DNA of 61,950 nucleotides, from assembly GCA_002309655.1 (NCBI GenBank), contig DBXM01000028.1, forward strand, positions 1 through 61,950. Reading direction: 5' to 3'. The translations under genes and the position numbers were made by a program. The notes under the pieces are model-generated. The model did not search any database. It was not told where the DNA came from and saw only the letters and a program-made list of their open reading frames with translations. Of this stretch, positions 7,718-16,002 are shown one piece after another. This DNA is from Mageeibacillus sp. UBA1212 (GTDB taxonomy: Bacteria > Bacillota > Clostridia > UBA1212). Position 1 is the first letter of the stretch, and every line of letters begins with the position of its first letter.

Positions 7718-8926
7718 TCACATCTCACACTCAGATTTTTTCGTTTCGATTGCCTCAATTATCCACGCGATCATAAAGCCCGCGATAAACCCGCCGAAAT
7801 GCGCGAAGTTGTTCACGTTCCCGCCCGCCGCGATTATCCCGTAAAATAGGTTAAAAACGACGATTCCCGCGAGAGAGGCGTAGTTTCCCGCCCTTCTGTA
7901 ATACTGCCTGTTGCGGCTCAGCGTTATCAGGAATATCATCGCGCCGCCGAGGCCCATTATCGCGCCGGACGCTCCGAGCGACAGCGCGTTCCCGAGGAAG
8001 AAGAACGAGAGCAGATTGCCCGCGAAACCGCTGATGAAGTAGATCGCCAGGAACTCGAGCTTCGTGTAGTTTTTCGACACGACCCTGCCCAGGTAGAGCA
8101 GCGACATCATGTTCCCGAGAATGTGCGCAAAACCGCCGTGAAGGAACATCGGCGTAAAAAGCCGCCACCACTGCCCCTGCCTGATAAGCTCGTTGTCCTG
8201 GATGCCCCAGGTCTGCAGGAGGTAGTAGCCGTTCTTTATGAGGCTGTACTCGTCGTAAATGAACGCCGCGACGCAGAGGCCGATCAGGATGTACACTATA
8301 ATCATGTTCGATGACCCGAAATCGCGAACGTTGAAAAACTTTTCGCTGCGGCCGCCGCCCGAATCCGCGTTTCCGGCGCCGGTTTCGTCGTAACCGGTCG
8401 TGTTTTCGCGTCTTATCTGAGGCTGGGTCAGATTCTGATACCGCGCCTGATCCGTTCCGGTCCCTTCGAAAGCGGCGGATTGAGCGGCTACCTTTTGCAG
8501 CGCGTTTATGACCTGCCTGTCTGCCGCTGAACCGCCACCGATGTTGGAGACCGTTCCCGTTCTTAAATCGACCGCCTCGAACTCGCAGACAACGCCCTGC
8601 TTGCGCAGATATATATAAAGGTCGTAGATCGTTCTTCTTGCGCCGCCGGCTGATGATTCGTCGGCAAAAGCCCCTTCGGCGTCGAGCAGCACGAACAAAA
8701 ATCCGGCGTACCTCGCATAGGAGTTCGCGCCGAAGCCCTTGAACCGCTCCCGCGTTATCTGCGAATAGGACTCCGCGTTGGCCGCCGTGACAGCCGGAAA
8801 CTGCACGTAAACGCCGGTGCCCCCTCTTCCGTTTCTGACAAAAGAACTGCCCTCTCCGGTGTATGTAAATCCCAGAGAAAGCAGTTCGTTACCGATTGCG
8901 TTAACGGCGTCGTTGCATGAAAACAT
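7718..8926 (-). CDS. Rhomboid family intramembrane serine protease
   Basis: A 402-aa protein with a soluble N-terminal domain of about 200 residues and a C-terminal six-helix rhomboid domain. The loop motif (GGFAHILGNM), the catalytic serine in GASGAIMGLGG and the catalytic histidine in FAHFGGFIAGF are all present. It would cleave transmembrane substrates in the cytoplasmic membrane. The N-terminal domain (a nucleotide-free alpha/beta region with HVVAL-less, YVQFPAV-type strands) is a common extension in clostridial rhomboids. The ATG at 8926 follows the S1 gene stop by four bases; the preceding TTG at 8929 is less likely. It is followed directly by the GH43 lipoprotein gene, so they form one operon. 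Confidence 0.92.
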   Translation of the reverse strand: MFSCNDAVNAIGNELLSLGFTYTGEGSSFVRNGRGGTGVYVQFPAVTAANAESYSQITRERFKGFGANSYARYAGFLFVLLDAEGAFADESSAGGARRTIYDLYIYLRKQGVVCEFEAVDLRTGTVSNIGGGSAADRQVINALQKVAAQSAAFEGTGTDQARYQNLTQPQIRRENTTGYDETGAGNADSGGGRSEKFFNVRDFGSSNMIIVYILIGLCVAAFIYDEYSLIKNGYYLLQTWGIQDNELIRQGQWWRLFTPMFLHGGFAHILGNMMSLLYLGRVVSKNYTKLEFLAIYFISGFAGNLLSFFFLGNALSLGASGAIMGLGGAMIFLITLSRNRQYYRRAGNYASLAGIVVFNLFYGIIAAGGNVNNFAHFGGFIAGFMIAWIIEAIETKKSECEM

Positions 8927-8930
8927 CAAA

Positions 8931-9455
8931 TCAGCCCTTCTTGTTGCCGGACCCTCCGCGTTTGTTTTCGGTCTGGTGCTTGACGTCCACCAGCCTCGCC
9001 TCGGAGTCCTTCATATACTTTTTGAGGCGCTCCTCAAAGGTGCCGTCAGGTTTGCGCTCCCTGAGCGGCTCGTCCGGCGGTCCGAGAATCAGCCTGCGTT
9101 CGGCCTCTTCGTTACGCTTCTTGATGGCCTCCCTTTCCTCTTCCCGCTTCTTCGCCTTCAGCGCTTTGTTATCGTTTTTGTTCTTTTCGGTGTCGGTCCT
9201 TTGAAGGCGCGGAAGAACGACGCCCGCCTGCCTGACCGAAAGCCGTTTTTTGTTCTGGTCGCGCTCCGAGAGGATCGCCACCGTGACTTCCATGCCGACA
9301 GCCAGATAATCCTGAACGTTATAAACGTAGTCGTCGGAAACCTCTGATATGTGAATAAGCCCGCGGCTTCCGTCATCAAACTTAACGATTGCGCCGAAAG
9401 AAATTATTTCGGTCACTTTTCCGTGTGCGATTTTAATATCGTTTTTGTCTTCCAT
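8931..9455 (-). CDS. S1 RNA-binding domain protein (YabR/CvfD-like)
   Basis: A 174-aa protein with one N-terminal S1 domain (residues 8-77). Characteristic segments are GKVTEIISFGAIVKF, GLIHISEVSDDYV and the closing strand KRLSVRQ. A long, highly charged Lys/Glu/Arg tail of about 95 residues ends in GGSGNKKG. YabR/CvfD-type proteins bind the ribosome or mRNA and act in post-transcriptional regulation. Its position just downstream of an FtsB/DivIC-like gene matches the divIC-yabR order of Firmicutes. The ribosome site is weak (TAGAGTG). Confidence 0.85.
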   Translation of the reverse strand: MEDKNDIKIAHGKVTEIISFGAIVKFDDGSRGLIHISEVSDDYVYNVQDYLAVGMEVTVAILSERDQNKKRLSVRQAGVVLPRLQRTDTEKNKNDNKALKAKKREEEREAIKKRNEEAERRLILGPPDEPLRERKPDGTFEERLKKYMKDSEARLVDVKHQTENKRGGSGNKKG

Positions 9456-9559
9456 AAAACACTCTACGGAATAAAGTCATAATACACATATTTCAAAAAA
9501 GATCCACTTGCCTTAAAAATCAAAATTGAATATTGATACAGAAGAATCGGCATAAGACA

Positions 9560-9826
9560 TCAGCCGTAAATGAACACAATTTCTCCGTTATAGACGTACC
9601 CCGCACCTCTGGCCAGATCTTCATCGGAGGTGTATGTATTTCCGATAGCCTTCCCGTTCTCAAAATCTTCGCGCTCACCGGCAATCTCTTCGGACTCCGC
9701 AACGGCGGCCTTGTACTGCTCGACTTTGTCGTTCAGCGTGGACTGCTGCTTCACAATAACGACGACAAGGGCAATCATTATTACCAGGAATATGAGGTTT
9801 CGGAAATTAAAAATCTTCTTTAGCAT
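9560..9826 (-). CDS. FtsB/DivIC-like septum protein
   Basis: An 88-aa membrane protein. A short N-terminal cytoplasmic stretch is followed by one transmembrane helix (residues 9-27), a coiled coil (QQSTLNDKVEQYKAAVAESE) and a C-terminal segment ending GAGYVYNGEIVFIYG, matching the conserved end of FtsB/DivIC proteins, which bridge FtsL and FtsQ in the divisome. I chose the ATG at 9826 ahead of the basic residues; a longer version to 9871 would add 15 atypical residues. It lies between ftsH and the S1 protein gene. Confidence 0.8.
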   Translation of the reverse strand: MLKKIFNFRNLIFLVIMIALVVVIVKQQSTLNDKVEQYKAAVAESEEIAGEREDFENGKAIGNTYTSDEDLARGAGYVYNGEIVFIYG

Positions 9827-10050
9827 GGCGGCACTTTCTCGTAAAAGAAATATGTGAAAGAATTGTAGCATATTTCTATCATCATGTAAAGCGGCAATTA
9901 CTCATTTTCATCGCAATTTCCGCGCAAATACGCATGTAATACGCCTGAAAATGTCTAAAAACCGGGGCGAAAATGCAACGCGCAACATCCGCGGGCGTGA
10001 ATGGGCCAAAACCGGGAATGATTTGCCGCCTTCAGCTTCCTTTGAGTGAT

Positions 10051-10099
10051 AAAAAAAGAAGAAGCGGCCCGCGCAGTTTTGAGTTTCACGCGGGCCGCG
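10051..10099 (-). terminator. Intrinsic terminator of ftsH
   Basis: GCGGCCCGCG (10064-10073) pairs with CGCGGGCCGC (10089-10098); on the minus strand a T-rich run follows. The remaining bases between the FtsB-like gene (9826) and ftsH (10146) show no gene or other signal. Confidence 0.8.
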
Positions 10100-10145
10100 A
10101 CATCGTTGTGGAATCGTCCGGAGGAACGTCATTCCTCCGTTCTTC

Positions 10146-12008
10146 TTATTTTCCTTCCTTCGGCGGCTCGAGGTCGATTCCCCGCTCCTTGAGAAGCTCC
10201 GCGAACTCCTTCCCGGAAATGTTCTCCCTCTCAATAAGAACGGCCGCCAGCGAGTCGAGCACCTCTTTGTTCGACCGGAGAATCTCAACCGCCTTCCGGT
10301 AGCACTCCGACGTTATCGACCTGATTTCGGCGTCGATCTCACGCGCGGTCTCGTCCGAGCAGTCCGCGGTGCTTCCGTCGCCAAGGTAGAGCGACTGCCG
10401 CGAGTCAACGCTCACAAAGCCGAGAACGTCGCTCATTCCGTAGCGCGTAACCATCGCCCGCGCAAGCTGCGTGGCCTTCTCGATGTCGTTGGACGCGCCG
10501 GTCGTAATCTCGCCGAAGCTGATCTCCTCGGAAGCCCTTCCTCCTGCCAGAACGGTGATCTCGTCAAGCGCCTCCTGCTTCCCGAGAAGGTGCTTTTCCT
10601 CTTTCGGCGTCTGCATCGTGTACCCGAGCGCGCCGGAGGTTCTGGGAATGATCGTAATCTTGGAGACAGGCTCGGTGTGGGTGAGAAGCGCGGAAACAAG
10701 CGCGTGGCCGATCTCGTGGTACGCGACAACTCTGCGTTCACGCTCCGAAAGCACCGTGCTCTTCTTCTCTTCGCCGGCGATTACGACCTCGACCGCCTCG
10801 GAGAGTTCCTTCTGGGAGACACGTTCCTTTTTCGCCCTCACCGCGCGCAGAGCGGATTCGTTGATGATATTTTCCAGGTCCGCTCCCGAAGCGCCGGCGG
10901 TGGCAAGCGCGATTGCGTCAAAGTCAATGTCCTCGTCCATTTTGACGCCCCTCGCATGCACCTTGAGAATCGCTTTTCTTCCCTCCAAATCGGGAAGATC
11001 AACGATTACGCGCCTGTCGAACCTTCCCGGCCTCAGAAGCGCCTTGTCGAGCACTTCGGGGCGGTTGGTGGCGGCGAGAATCACGACGCCTTTCGAGGAG
11101 TCGAATCCGTCCATTTCAGCGAGAAGCTGGTTCAGTGTCTGTTCGCGTTCGTCGTTGCCGCCCAGGACCGTGTCTCTCGTCTTGCCGATCGCGTCGATCT
11201 CGTCGATGAAAACGATGCACGGCGCGTGTTCGACCGCCTGCTTGAACAGGTCTCTCACTCTGGAAGCGCCCACGCCGACGAACATCTCGACAAACTCGGA
11301 GCCCGAGAGCGAGAAGAAAGGCACCTTTGCCTCGCCTGCAACCGCCTTCGCGAGCAGCGTCTTACCCGTTCCCGGAGGTCCGACGAGAAGCGCGCCCTTC
11401 GGCAGCCTCGCGCCGATCTGTGTGTATTTCCCGGGATTTTCGAGAAAATCGACGATCTCCGTAAGCTGCATTTTCGCCTCGTCCTGGCCAGCGACGTCGT
11501 CGAAGGTCTTGCCGGTGGACTTTTCGCCGTAAATTTTGCTCGTGCTCTTCCCGATTGACAGGACGCCGCTGTTCATGCGCTTGGAGATGATCCTGAAAAC
11601 AATGAACAGAACGAGCCAGCTGCCGCCGAGCATCAGCACCAGATAGATAATGTCGGTCCAGATTCCGGTCTTGACTATCGGCGACCCGAAGTCGACGCCG
11701 TTCTCGATCAAAAGCTTGACTATGTTGTCGTCGTTCACCTGCAGCATTCCTGTGCGGTAGTAGACCGGCTTCTTGGCGTCAAGGTTCTTCGGTTCCACGG
11801 TTATGTACGCGTTCGAGATCTCGACCTTCGCGACCTCGCCGTTTTGGACCATCGTCAGGAACTCGCTGTAGGATATCTCCTTGTAGGTCGGGCGCGACGC
11901 GGAAGGTACCAGCCAGAACCAGAGCAGAAATACGACCGCCAGAATGATCACGTAGTAAACTATTACGGGCAGCTTGCCCTTCTTTTTGTCAGAAGATTTG
12001 TTGTCCAT
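10146..12008 (-). CDS. ftsH: ATP-dependent zinc metalloprotease FtsH
   Basis: A 620-aa membrane-bound AAA+ protease that degrades misfolded and regulatory membrane and cytosolic proteins. Two transmembrane helices (about 14-34 and 119-139) flank an extracytoplasmic domain. Walker A is GPPGTGKT at 210-217, Walker B VFIDEID at 266-272, the second region of homology NRPEVLDKALLRPGRFDR at 315-332, and the zinc site HEIGH at 431-435 with a later Asp in ASNDIEKAT. Length is normal. I chose the ATG at 12008 with GAGGG upstream; an extension to 12047 adds 13 unlikely residues. All catalytic motifs are intact. Confidence 0.98.
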   Translation of the reverse strand: MDNKSSDKKKGKLPVIVYYVIILAVVFLLWFWLVPSASRPTYKEISYSEFLTMVQNGEVAKVEISNAYITVEPKNLDAKKPVYYRTGMLQVNDDNIVKLLIENGVDFGSPIVKTGIWTDIIYLVLMLGGSWLVLFIVFRIISKRMNSGVLSIGKSTSKIYGEKSTGKTFDDVAGQDEAKMQLTEIVDFLENPGKYTQIGARLPKGALLVGPPGTGKTLLAKAVAGEAKVPFFSLSGSEFVEMFVGVGASRVRDLFKQAVEHAPCIVFIDEIDAIGKTRDTVLGGNDEREQTLNQLLAEMDGFDSSKGVVILAATNRPEVLDKALLRPGRFDRRVIVDLPDLEGRKAILKVHARGVKMDEDIDFDAIALATAGASGADLENIINESALRAVRAKKERVSQKELSEAVEVVIAGEEKKSTVLSERERRVVAYHEIGHALVSALLTHTEPVSKITIIPRTSGALGYTMQTPKEEKHLLGKQEALDEITVLAGGRASEEISFGEITTGASNDIEKATQLARAMVTRYGMSDVLGFVSVDSRQSLYLGDGSTADCSDETAREIDAEIRSITSECYRKAVEILRSNKEVLDSLAAVLIERENISGKEFAELLKERGIDLEPPKEGK

Positions 12009-12148
12009 GAAGACTTCCCTCTTCAGTGCCTTTCGTTCGTTAATCAACGCGCGTTCTTTTGCTTTTACGAGCTTTTACGCGCGCCTGTATTATAACACAT
12101 TTTGTTAAAAATTCCTAAACAAACCGCGCATTTCGCTTGCAGAAAGCG

Positions 12149-12175
12149 TAAAAAACCGCCTCGCGGGCGGTTTTC
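12149..12175 (-). terminator. Intrinsic terminator after the OB-fold gene
   Basis: On the minus strand AAAACCGCCC and GGCGGTTTTTT form a tight hairpin with a U-run, 47 bases beyond the stop at 12222. Confidence 0.8.
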
Positions 12176-12221
12176 TGCATTTAAAAGGTATTCTTTCCGC
12201 GTTTTAACGGGTCCTGCAGTG

Positions 12222-12965
12222 TTACTGATTTTCCCTGCCCGCGGTGTCGTCGATGATCTCGAGCCCCGCGATAGACACTTCGTACGCGATGCGCTGCTCC
12301 TCGGTGCCGTCGGGAAGCCTCTTCGTGTAGTAGCGGCTCTGGATGCGCCCCGAGATCCGGACGTGCTCGCCGACTTCGCGCTTCCCGCAGAAACGGGCGT
12401 TGCGGCCCCAGCAGATGCAGGGAATGTAGTCGGACTTGTTGTACATTCTGTTGACGGCCAGCAGGAGGTCCGCGATCTCACGCTTCAAGGGCGTCACGCG
12501 GAACACGGGCGGCTTGCAGATAAAACCGTCGAGAACGATCTCGTTCATGTCGAGCTTCAGCTGCATGTCGTCGGAGGTGTACTCCCACGGCTCGATCGTG
12601 CGCGCGTAGTCGCCGTCCTTCGACTCGAAAGACCTGGACATGCGTTCGATGTCGCCCTCTTCGTCAAAAAGAACGAGCTTTCTGGCGAAAACGGTCAGCT
12701 TCAGTTTGAAATGGTTCGCACCGGGAACGTTGTGGGACCGGAACTGCCCCTCAACAAAAATGCCCCTTCCGACGGTCAGCTGGTCCTTCGACGCAAGCCT
12801 GTCGGAAACCAAAACGGGCACATAGTCAGGACTTCCGCTGGTGCGCATGATCTTCACGGAAAATGAATAGAACCCCTCGCCGTAAGAAGCGTGGCTGAGT
12901 TCCGGCTCCGTTTCGATCCTGCCCGAAATTCTGGCTATGTTTTTTTCAGTCTGGGTGGAGTACAT
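12222..12965 (-). CDS. Single-stranded DNA-binding protein with two OB folds
   Basis: A 247-aa protein with two SSB-type OB folds in tandem, residues about 8-110 and 135-235. Both halves open with an OB strand (NIARISGRIE and NEIVLDGFIC) and the second contains typical SSB segments (CICWGRNARFC, VGEHVRISGRIQSRYYTKR, YEVSIAGLEII). Canonical SSB has one OB fold and an acidic C-terminal tip; this protein ends in ENQ without that tip, so it is probably a paralogue or a primosome/PriB-like protein rather than the main SSB. The ATG at 12965 is preceded by GGGGG; earlier in-frame codons lack a ribosome site. No single-strand operon partners (rpsF, rpsR) are adjacent. Confidence 0.78.
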   Translation of the reverse strand: MYSTQTEKNIARISGRIETEPELSHASYGEGFYSFSVKIMRTSGSPDYVPVLVSDRLASKDQLTVGRGIFVEGQFRSHNVPGANHFKLKLTVFARKLVLFDEEGDIERMSRSFESKDGDYARTIEPWEYTSDDMQLKLDMNEIVLDGFICKPPVFRVTPLKREIADLLLAVNRMYNKSDYIPCICWGRNARFCGKREVGEHVRISGRIQSRYYTKRLPDGTEEQRIAYEVSIAGLEIIDDTAGRENQ

Positions 12966-13148
12966 GAAGAAAAATCCCCCTTTTAGTAAAACACTATGCG
13001 ATTTTAGCACCTTTATTTCCAAATCGCAACAATATTTCAGTCGAAAAATGATGAAAAAACGGCGAAAGCAAGGCAAAAATGGGAAGTTGCGGCCTCAACC
13101 GCCGCCGGTTTCACGAGAAAACGCGGAAAAAGAACGGTTAATCCGGCT

Positions 13149-13631
13149 TCAGCGCATTCCCGGGAATCCCAGCTGCCGCATCGCCTCGTACACGACGACG
13201 GCAACGGAATTTGACAGATTCAGGGATCTGAAATTCGGGTCGTCATTCATCGGGATCCTGATTGCGCGGCCGTAATCACCGTAAATCAGGCTCTCGGGAA
13301 GGCCGCGCGTCTCCTTGCCGAACAGCAGAAAATCGCCGTCGCGGTAGGCGACATCTGTGTGCCGCACGCTCCCCTTCGTGGTAAGAAAGTACATTCCCGC
13401 GTCCGGGAAATTATCCTCTTTGTATTTCAGGAATTCTTCAAGACTGTCGTGAACCGTAATGTTGACGAAATGCCAGTAGTCCAGCCCCGCTCTTTTGACG
13501 TGCTTGTCGTCGACTGAAAAGCCGAGGGGCCTGACCAAATGAAGCTTCGCGCCCACGCTCCCGCAGGTGCGGGCGATATTTCCGGTGTTGGCCGGAATCT
13601 CCGGCTCAACGAGAACAACGTTTATCGACAT
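13149..13631 (-). CDS. trmL: tRNA (cytidine(34)-2'-O)-methyltransferase TrmL
   Basis: A 160-aa SPOUT methyltransferase that 2'-O-methylates the wobble base of tRNA-Leu isoacceptors. Family hallmarks are NVVLVEPEIPANTGNIART at the N-terminus, KRAGLDYWH, FGKETRGLPE and the trefoil-knot end IPMNDDPNFRSLNLSNSVAV. Length matches the minimal TrmL family. AGAGG precedes the ATG. Confidence 0.95.
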   Translation of the reverse strand: MSINVVLVEPEIPANTGNIARTCGSVGAKLHLVRPLGFSVDDKHVKRAGLDYWHFVNITVHDSLEEFLKYKEDNFPDAGMYFLTTKGSVRHTDVAYRDGDFLLFGKETRGLPESLIYGDYGRAIRIPMNDDPNFRSLNLSNSVAVVVYEAMRQLGFPGMR

Positions 13632-13700
13632 ATATTTAAACCTCTTCCGTACCTCTCCCGATTGGTTTTATCGTTTGATTATTTAATATCCCGCGCCCGC

Positions 13701-14822
13701 TTATTTGGTGAGCGCCTCCGCGGCGGTAAAGACCACCTTCCACTGCGCAGCCACCGAATTCTCGGACATGTACTTCACGACGCAATCGGCCGGCTCGGTA
13801 GCCTTCACGCCCCGCGCAAACTCCTCGAACGTCTCGGTGCCGAGAATCTCGTACGGGTAGTACTCCGCGTTTTTCTCCGTGAAATACTTCCCGAGAACGC
13901 TGTCCGCCGGCATGTACACCTTTTTCAGCATATACAAAAGCTGCTCGATGTTGCCGAGCGCGATCTGCCTTTGCACCGCGAAAACGCCGACGTCCATTCC
14001 CCACAGGTACTTTATGTAGTCCTCGAGCTCCATCTGGTCCCGCAGAACGAACACTTTTTCCGCCGGGAACAGTTCGAGCGCTTTGTTTTCAACCACTTTT
14101 GCGTACTCCATATCACCGTATGTTAAGGGAATGTGCACCGCAATCTTCTCGTCCCGGTAGCGGGCGAGCTTTTCAAGGACCTCCGCGTGGAAGCAGTTCG
14201 GAGTGGCGGAGTGGCCCACCAGAACGTGAAGCAAACCGTCGCCTTCGGTCTTTTCCGGCTTCAAAGCTTCCGTTCTCTCAGCGTGAACCGCGCAGTAGCC
14301 CGCGTAAAGCACCGGCATTCTCTCGCCGAACTGGCGCTTTATGACCTCGCCGTCGGTCTCGAATATCGCAACCGTGCAGCTGACCGACCTCCGCCACTTC
14401 CCGCAGACCGCGTTGACGATTGCGTCGCGAAGCGGATGCCCGCCTTTTCTGCGCCACCCGTAAAGGTCCGCGCCCCACTCGACCCAGCAGGATTTCTTCA
14501 TGATTCCCGGCCTTGCGAGAAGCTTGGCCTGCGTGCGCCAGTTGAGCCCCATAGCGTGCCAGTAGACGTGCTCCGCCTTTTTCAAAAGCGCCAGGAACGC
14601 CTTAAAATCGCCGCGCTCCGCCTCCGGCATGAAAAGAACGTTCTTGAAGCCGGAAATTTTCTGCTGCGGGTTCGTCGGTTCGTCGATGCACACGAAAAAA
14701 TGGTCCTTCGGGTCGAAGCGCCTGTTCACCAGCGAAGTGAAGCTGTTGATCGTGGCGTAGTTGGATCCGTTCCAGACGTGAAGGTGTTTGATTTTTTCGG
14801 GAATTTCCGTGTTGCCGGCCAT
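13701..14822 (-). CDS. GT56-type 4-alpha-L-fucosyltransferase (WecF/RffT-like)
   Basis: A 373-aa protein resembling PF07429 (GT56), whose characterised member WecF adds N-acetylfucosamine to lipid-linked intermediates of enterobacterial common antigen. Recognisable segments are VLVGHSATPNCFHAEVLEKL, HIPLTYGDMEYAKVV and RQIALGNIEQLLYMLKKVY. It has no membrane segment. No other enterobacterial-common-antigen genes are in the window, so the acceptor is unknown; a cell-wall or capsule glycan is more likely in this organism. GGAG lies before the ATG. It is separated from trmL by 69 bases with no terminator. Confidence 0.78.
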   Translation of the reverse strand: MAGNTEIPEKIKHLHVWNGSNYATINSFTSLVNRRFDPKDHFFVCIDEPTNPQQKISGFKNVLFMPEAERGDFKAFLALLKKAEHVYWHAMGLNWRTQAKLLARPGIMKKSCWVEWGADLYGWRRKGGHPLRDAIVNAVCGKWRRSVSCTVAIFETDGEVIKRQFGERMPVLYAGYCAVHAERTEALKPEKTEGDGLLHVLVGHSATPNCFHAEVLEKLARYRDEKIAVHIPLTYGDMEYAKVVENKALELFPAEKVFVLRDQMELEDYIKYLWGMDVGVFAVQRQIALGNIEQLLYMLKKVYMPADSVLGKYFTEKNAEYYPYEILGTETFEEFARGVKATEPADCVVKYMSENSVAAQWKVVFTAAEALTK

Positions 14823-14851
14823 TTTCGTCTCCTGTTTTGTAATTGAAGCTT

Positions 14852-15268
14852 TTACTGAAGCGGGGGCTGCATTGACAGTCTCTCGTCCGTTATTCTGTCC
14901 AGGAACTCGTAGTCCGCGGGGCAGAAATTGTATTCCGGTATTTCGGCGGGCGTTATCCAGCGCATGTCGTTGTGCTCGAGAAGCAGGACCGCGCCGCTCT
15001 TTATAACCGACCTGAAAAGCGTTAGGTTGACGCGAAGGTCCGGGTACTCGTGGGAGGTCGTCTCCAGAACGTCCAGCGGCTCGATTTCGATTCCGAGTTC
15101 TTCGCGAATCTCCCTTGCCGCCGCCTGACGCAGCGTCTCGCCGTCTTCACGTTTTCCGCCAGGGAACTCCCACAGAAGCGCCCGTGCCTTACGCGGCGGC
15201 CGCTGGCATATCAGAAATTTCCCGCCGTCGACAATGATCGCCGCGGCCACTTCAACCGTCTTCTTCAT
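14852..15268 (-). CDS. Nudix (d)NTP pyrophosphohydrolase, MutT-like
   Basis: A 138-aa Nudix hydrolase. The Nudix box runs GGKREDGETLRQAAAREI plus REELGI (residues 37-60), with all catalytic Glu residues present. The flanking LLWEFPGGK and late MRWITPAEIPEYNFCPAD match the MutT/8-oxo-dGTP diphosphatase or CTP pyrophosphohydrolase subgroup, which sanitises nucleotide pools. Its start lies six bases after the stop of the YgjP-like gene, so the two are co-transcribed. Confidence 0.9.
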   Translation of the reverse strand: MKKTVEVAAAIIVDGGKFLICQRPPRKARALLWEFPGGKREDGETLRQAAAREIREELGIEIEPLDVLETTSHEYPDLRVNLTLFRSVIKSGAVLLLEHNDMRWITPAEIPEYNFCPADYEFLDRITDERLSMQPPLQ

Positions 15269-15274
15269 CCGCTG

Positions 15275-15862
15275 TCATTCCCCGCGTACGCCGCCCGAAA
15301 GGTACATCCCGTACCTCCGGTGATAGACGCTGCCCTCTTCCTTGAGCCACTTTCTCGCCGACTTGTGCCAGGGGCAGATTTTGTCTAAATCTCGGTAAAA
15401 AGCGGCGCCGTGATTCATGTTCTTCAGGTGACAGACCTCGTGGGCCGCGACCGCCTCCAGCACCTCTTCCGGCATGTCCGCCAGCAGAAAGTTGAAGTTC
15501 AGATTTCCGGCCGAAGAGCAGCTGCCCCACTTGGTTTTCTGGTATCTCACGGTGATGCGGTTGTACTTGACGCCGAGCGCCTCCGCGAACTTCGGAACAG
15601 CCGCAGAAAGCTTCTCGCGCGCAACCTTTTTCAGCCGCTTTATATCCTCCTCCGTGTACGCTCCGAGCCGCTCCGCCTCCCTTGCGACAAGCTTTTCGCT
15701 CTCACGCCGGCGCTCAATGAACCGCGCGTTGGACGCCACGAATTCGTCCACCGTTCTTTTCGGGACCCACAAAGGCGCCACGACGACGGCCCTGCCTTCC
15801 TCGTCTATTTTCAGGCTGAGCCTCCGCCTGCCCGCTTTTCTGATCAGTAAATAGTCGTCCAT
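15275..15862 (-). CDS. YgjP-like (DUF45) zinc metallopeptidase
   Basis: A 195-aa protein of the YgjP/WLM-type metallopeptidase family. The zinc site is HEVCHLKNMNHGAAFY (HExxH with a third His), preceded by the family segment KTKWGSCSSAGNLNFNF. Its physiological substrate is unknown. I chose the ATG at 15862 with GGGAG upstream; an upstream ATG at 15937 would overlap the promoter. A minus-strand promoter is seen at 15909-15937. Confidence 0.88.
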   Translation of the reverse strand: MDDYLLIRKAGRRRLSLKIDEEGRAVVVAPLWVPKRTVDEFVASNARFIERRRESEKLVAREAERLGAYTEEDIKRLKKVAREKLSAAVPKFAEALGVKYNRITVRYQKTKWGSCSSAGNLNFNFLLADMPEEVLEAVAAHEVCHLKNMNHGAAFYRDLDKICPWHKSARKWLKEEGSVYHRRYGMYLSGGVRGE

Positions 15863-15908
15863 CCGCACTCCCGCCGCGCATTTCAGGTCGCGAAACCTTG
15901 TGCTGCGT

Positions 15909-15967
15909 AGTATAACACACAGCCGCCGTTTTTGCAACTTGACAACCGCCCTTTGCGGGGCTAAAAT
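15909..15967. promoter_or_regulatory. Divergent sigma-A-type promoters for the YgjP-like gene and traX
   Basis: Minus strand: TTGCAA (15932-15937), 17-base spacer, TATACT (15909-15914), firing toward the YgjP-like gene. Plus strand: TTGACA (15939-15944), 17-base spacer, TAAAAT (15962-15967), firing toward traX. The two -35 boxes are only one base apart, so polymerase binding on the two sides probably competes. Confidence 0.75.
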
Positions 15968-16002
15968 GAAAAAAGACTCCTTAAAGGGAAAGGATTTTTA
16001 AC

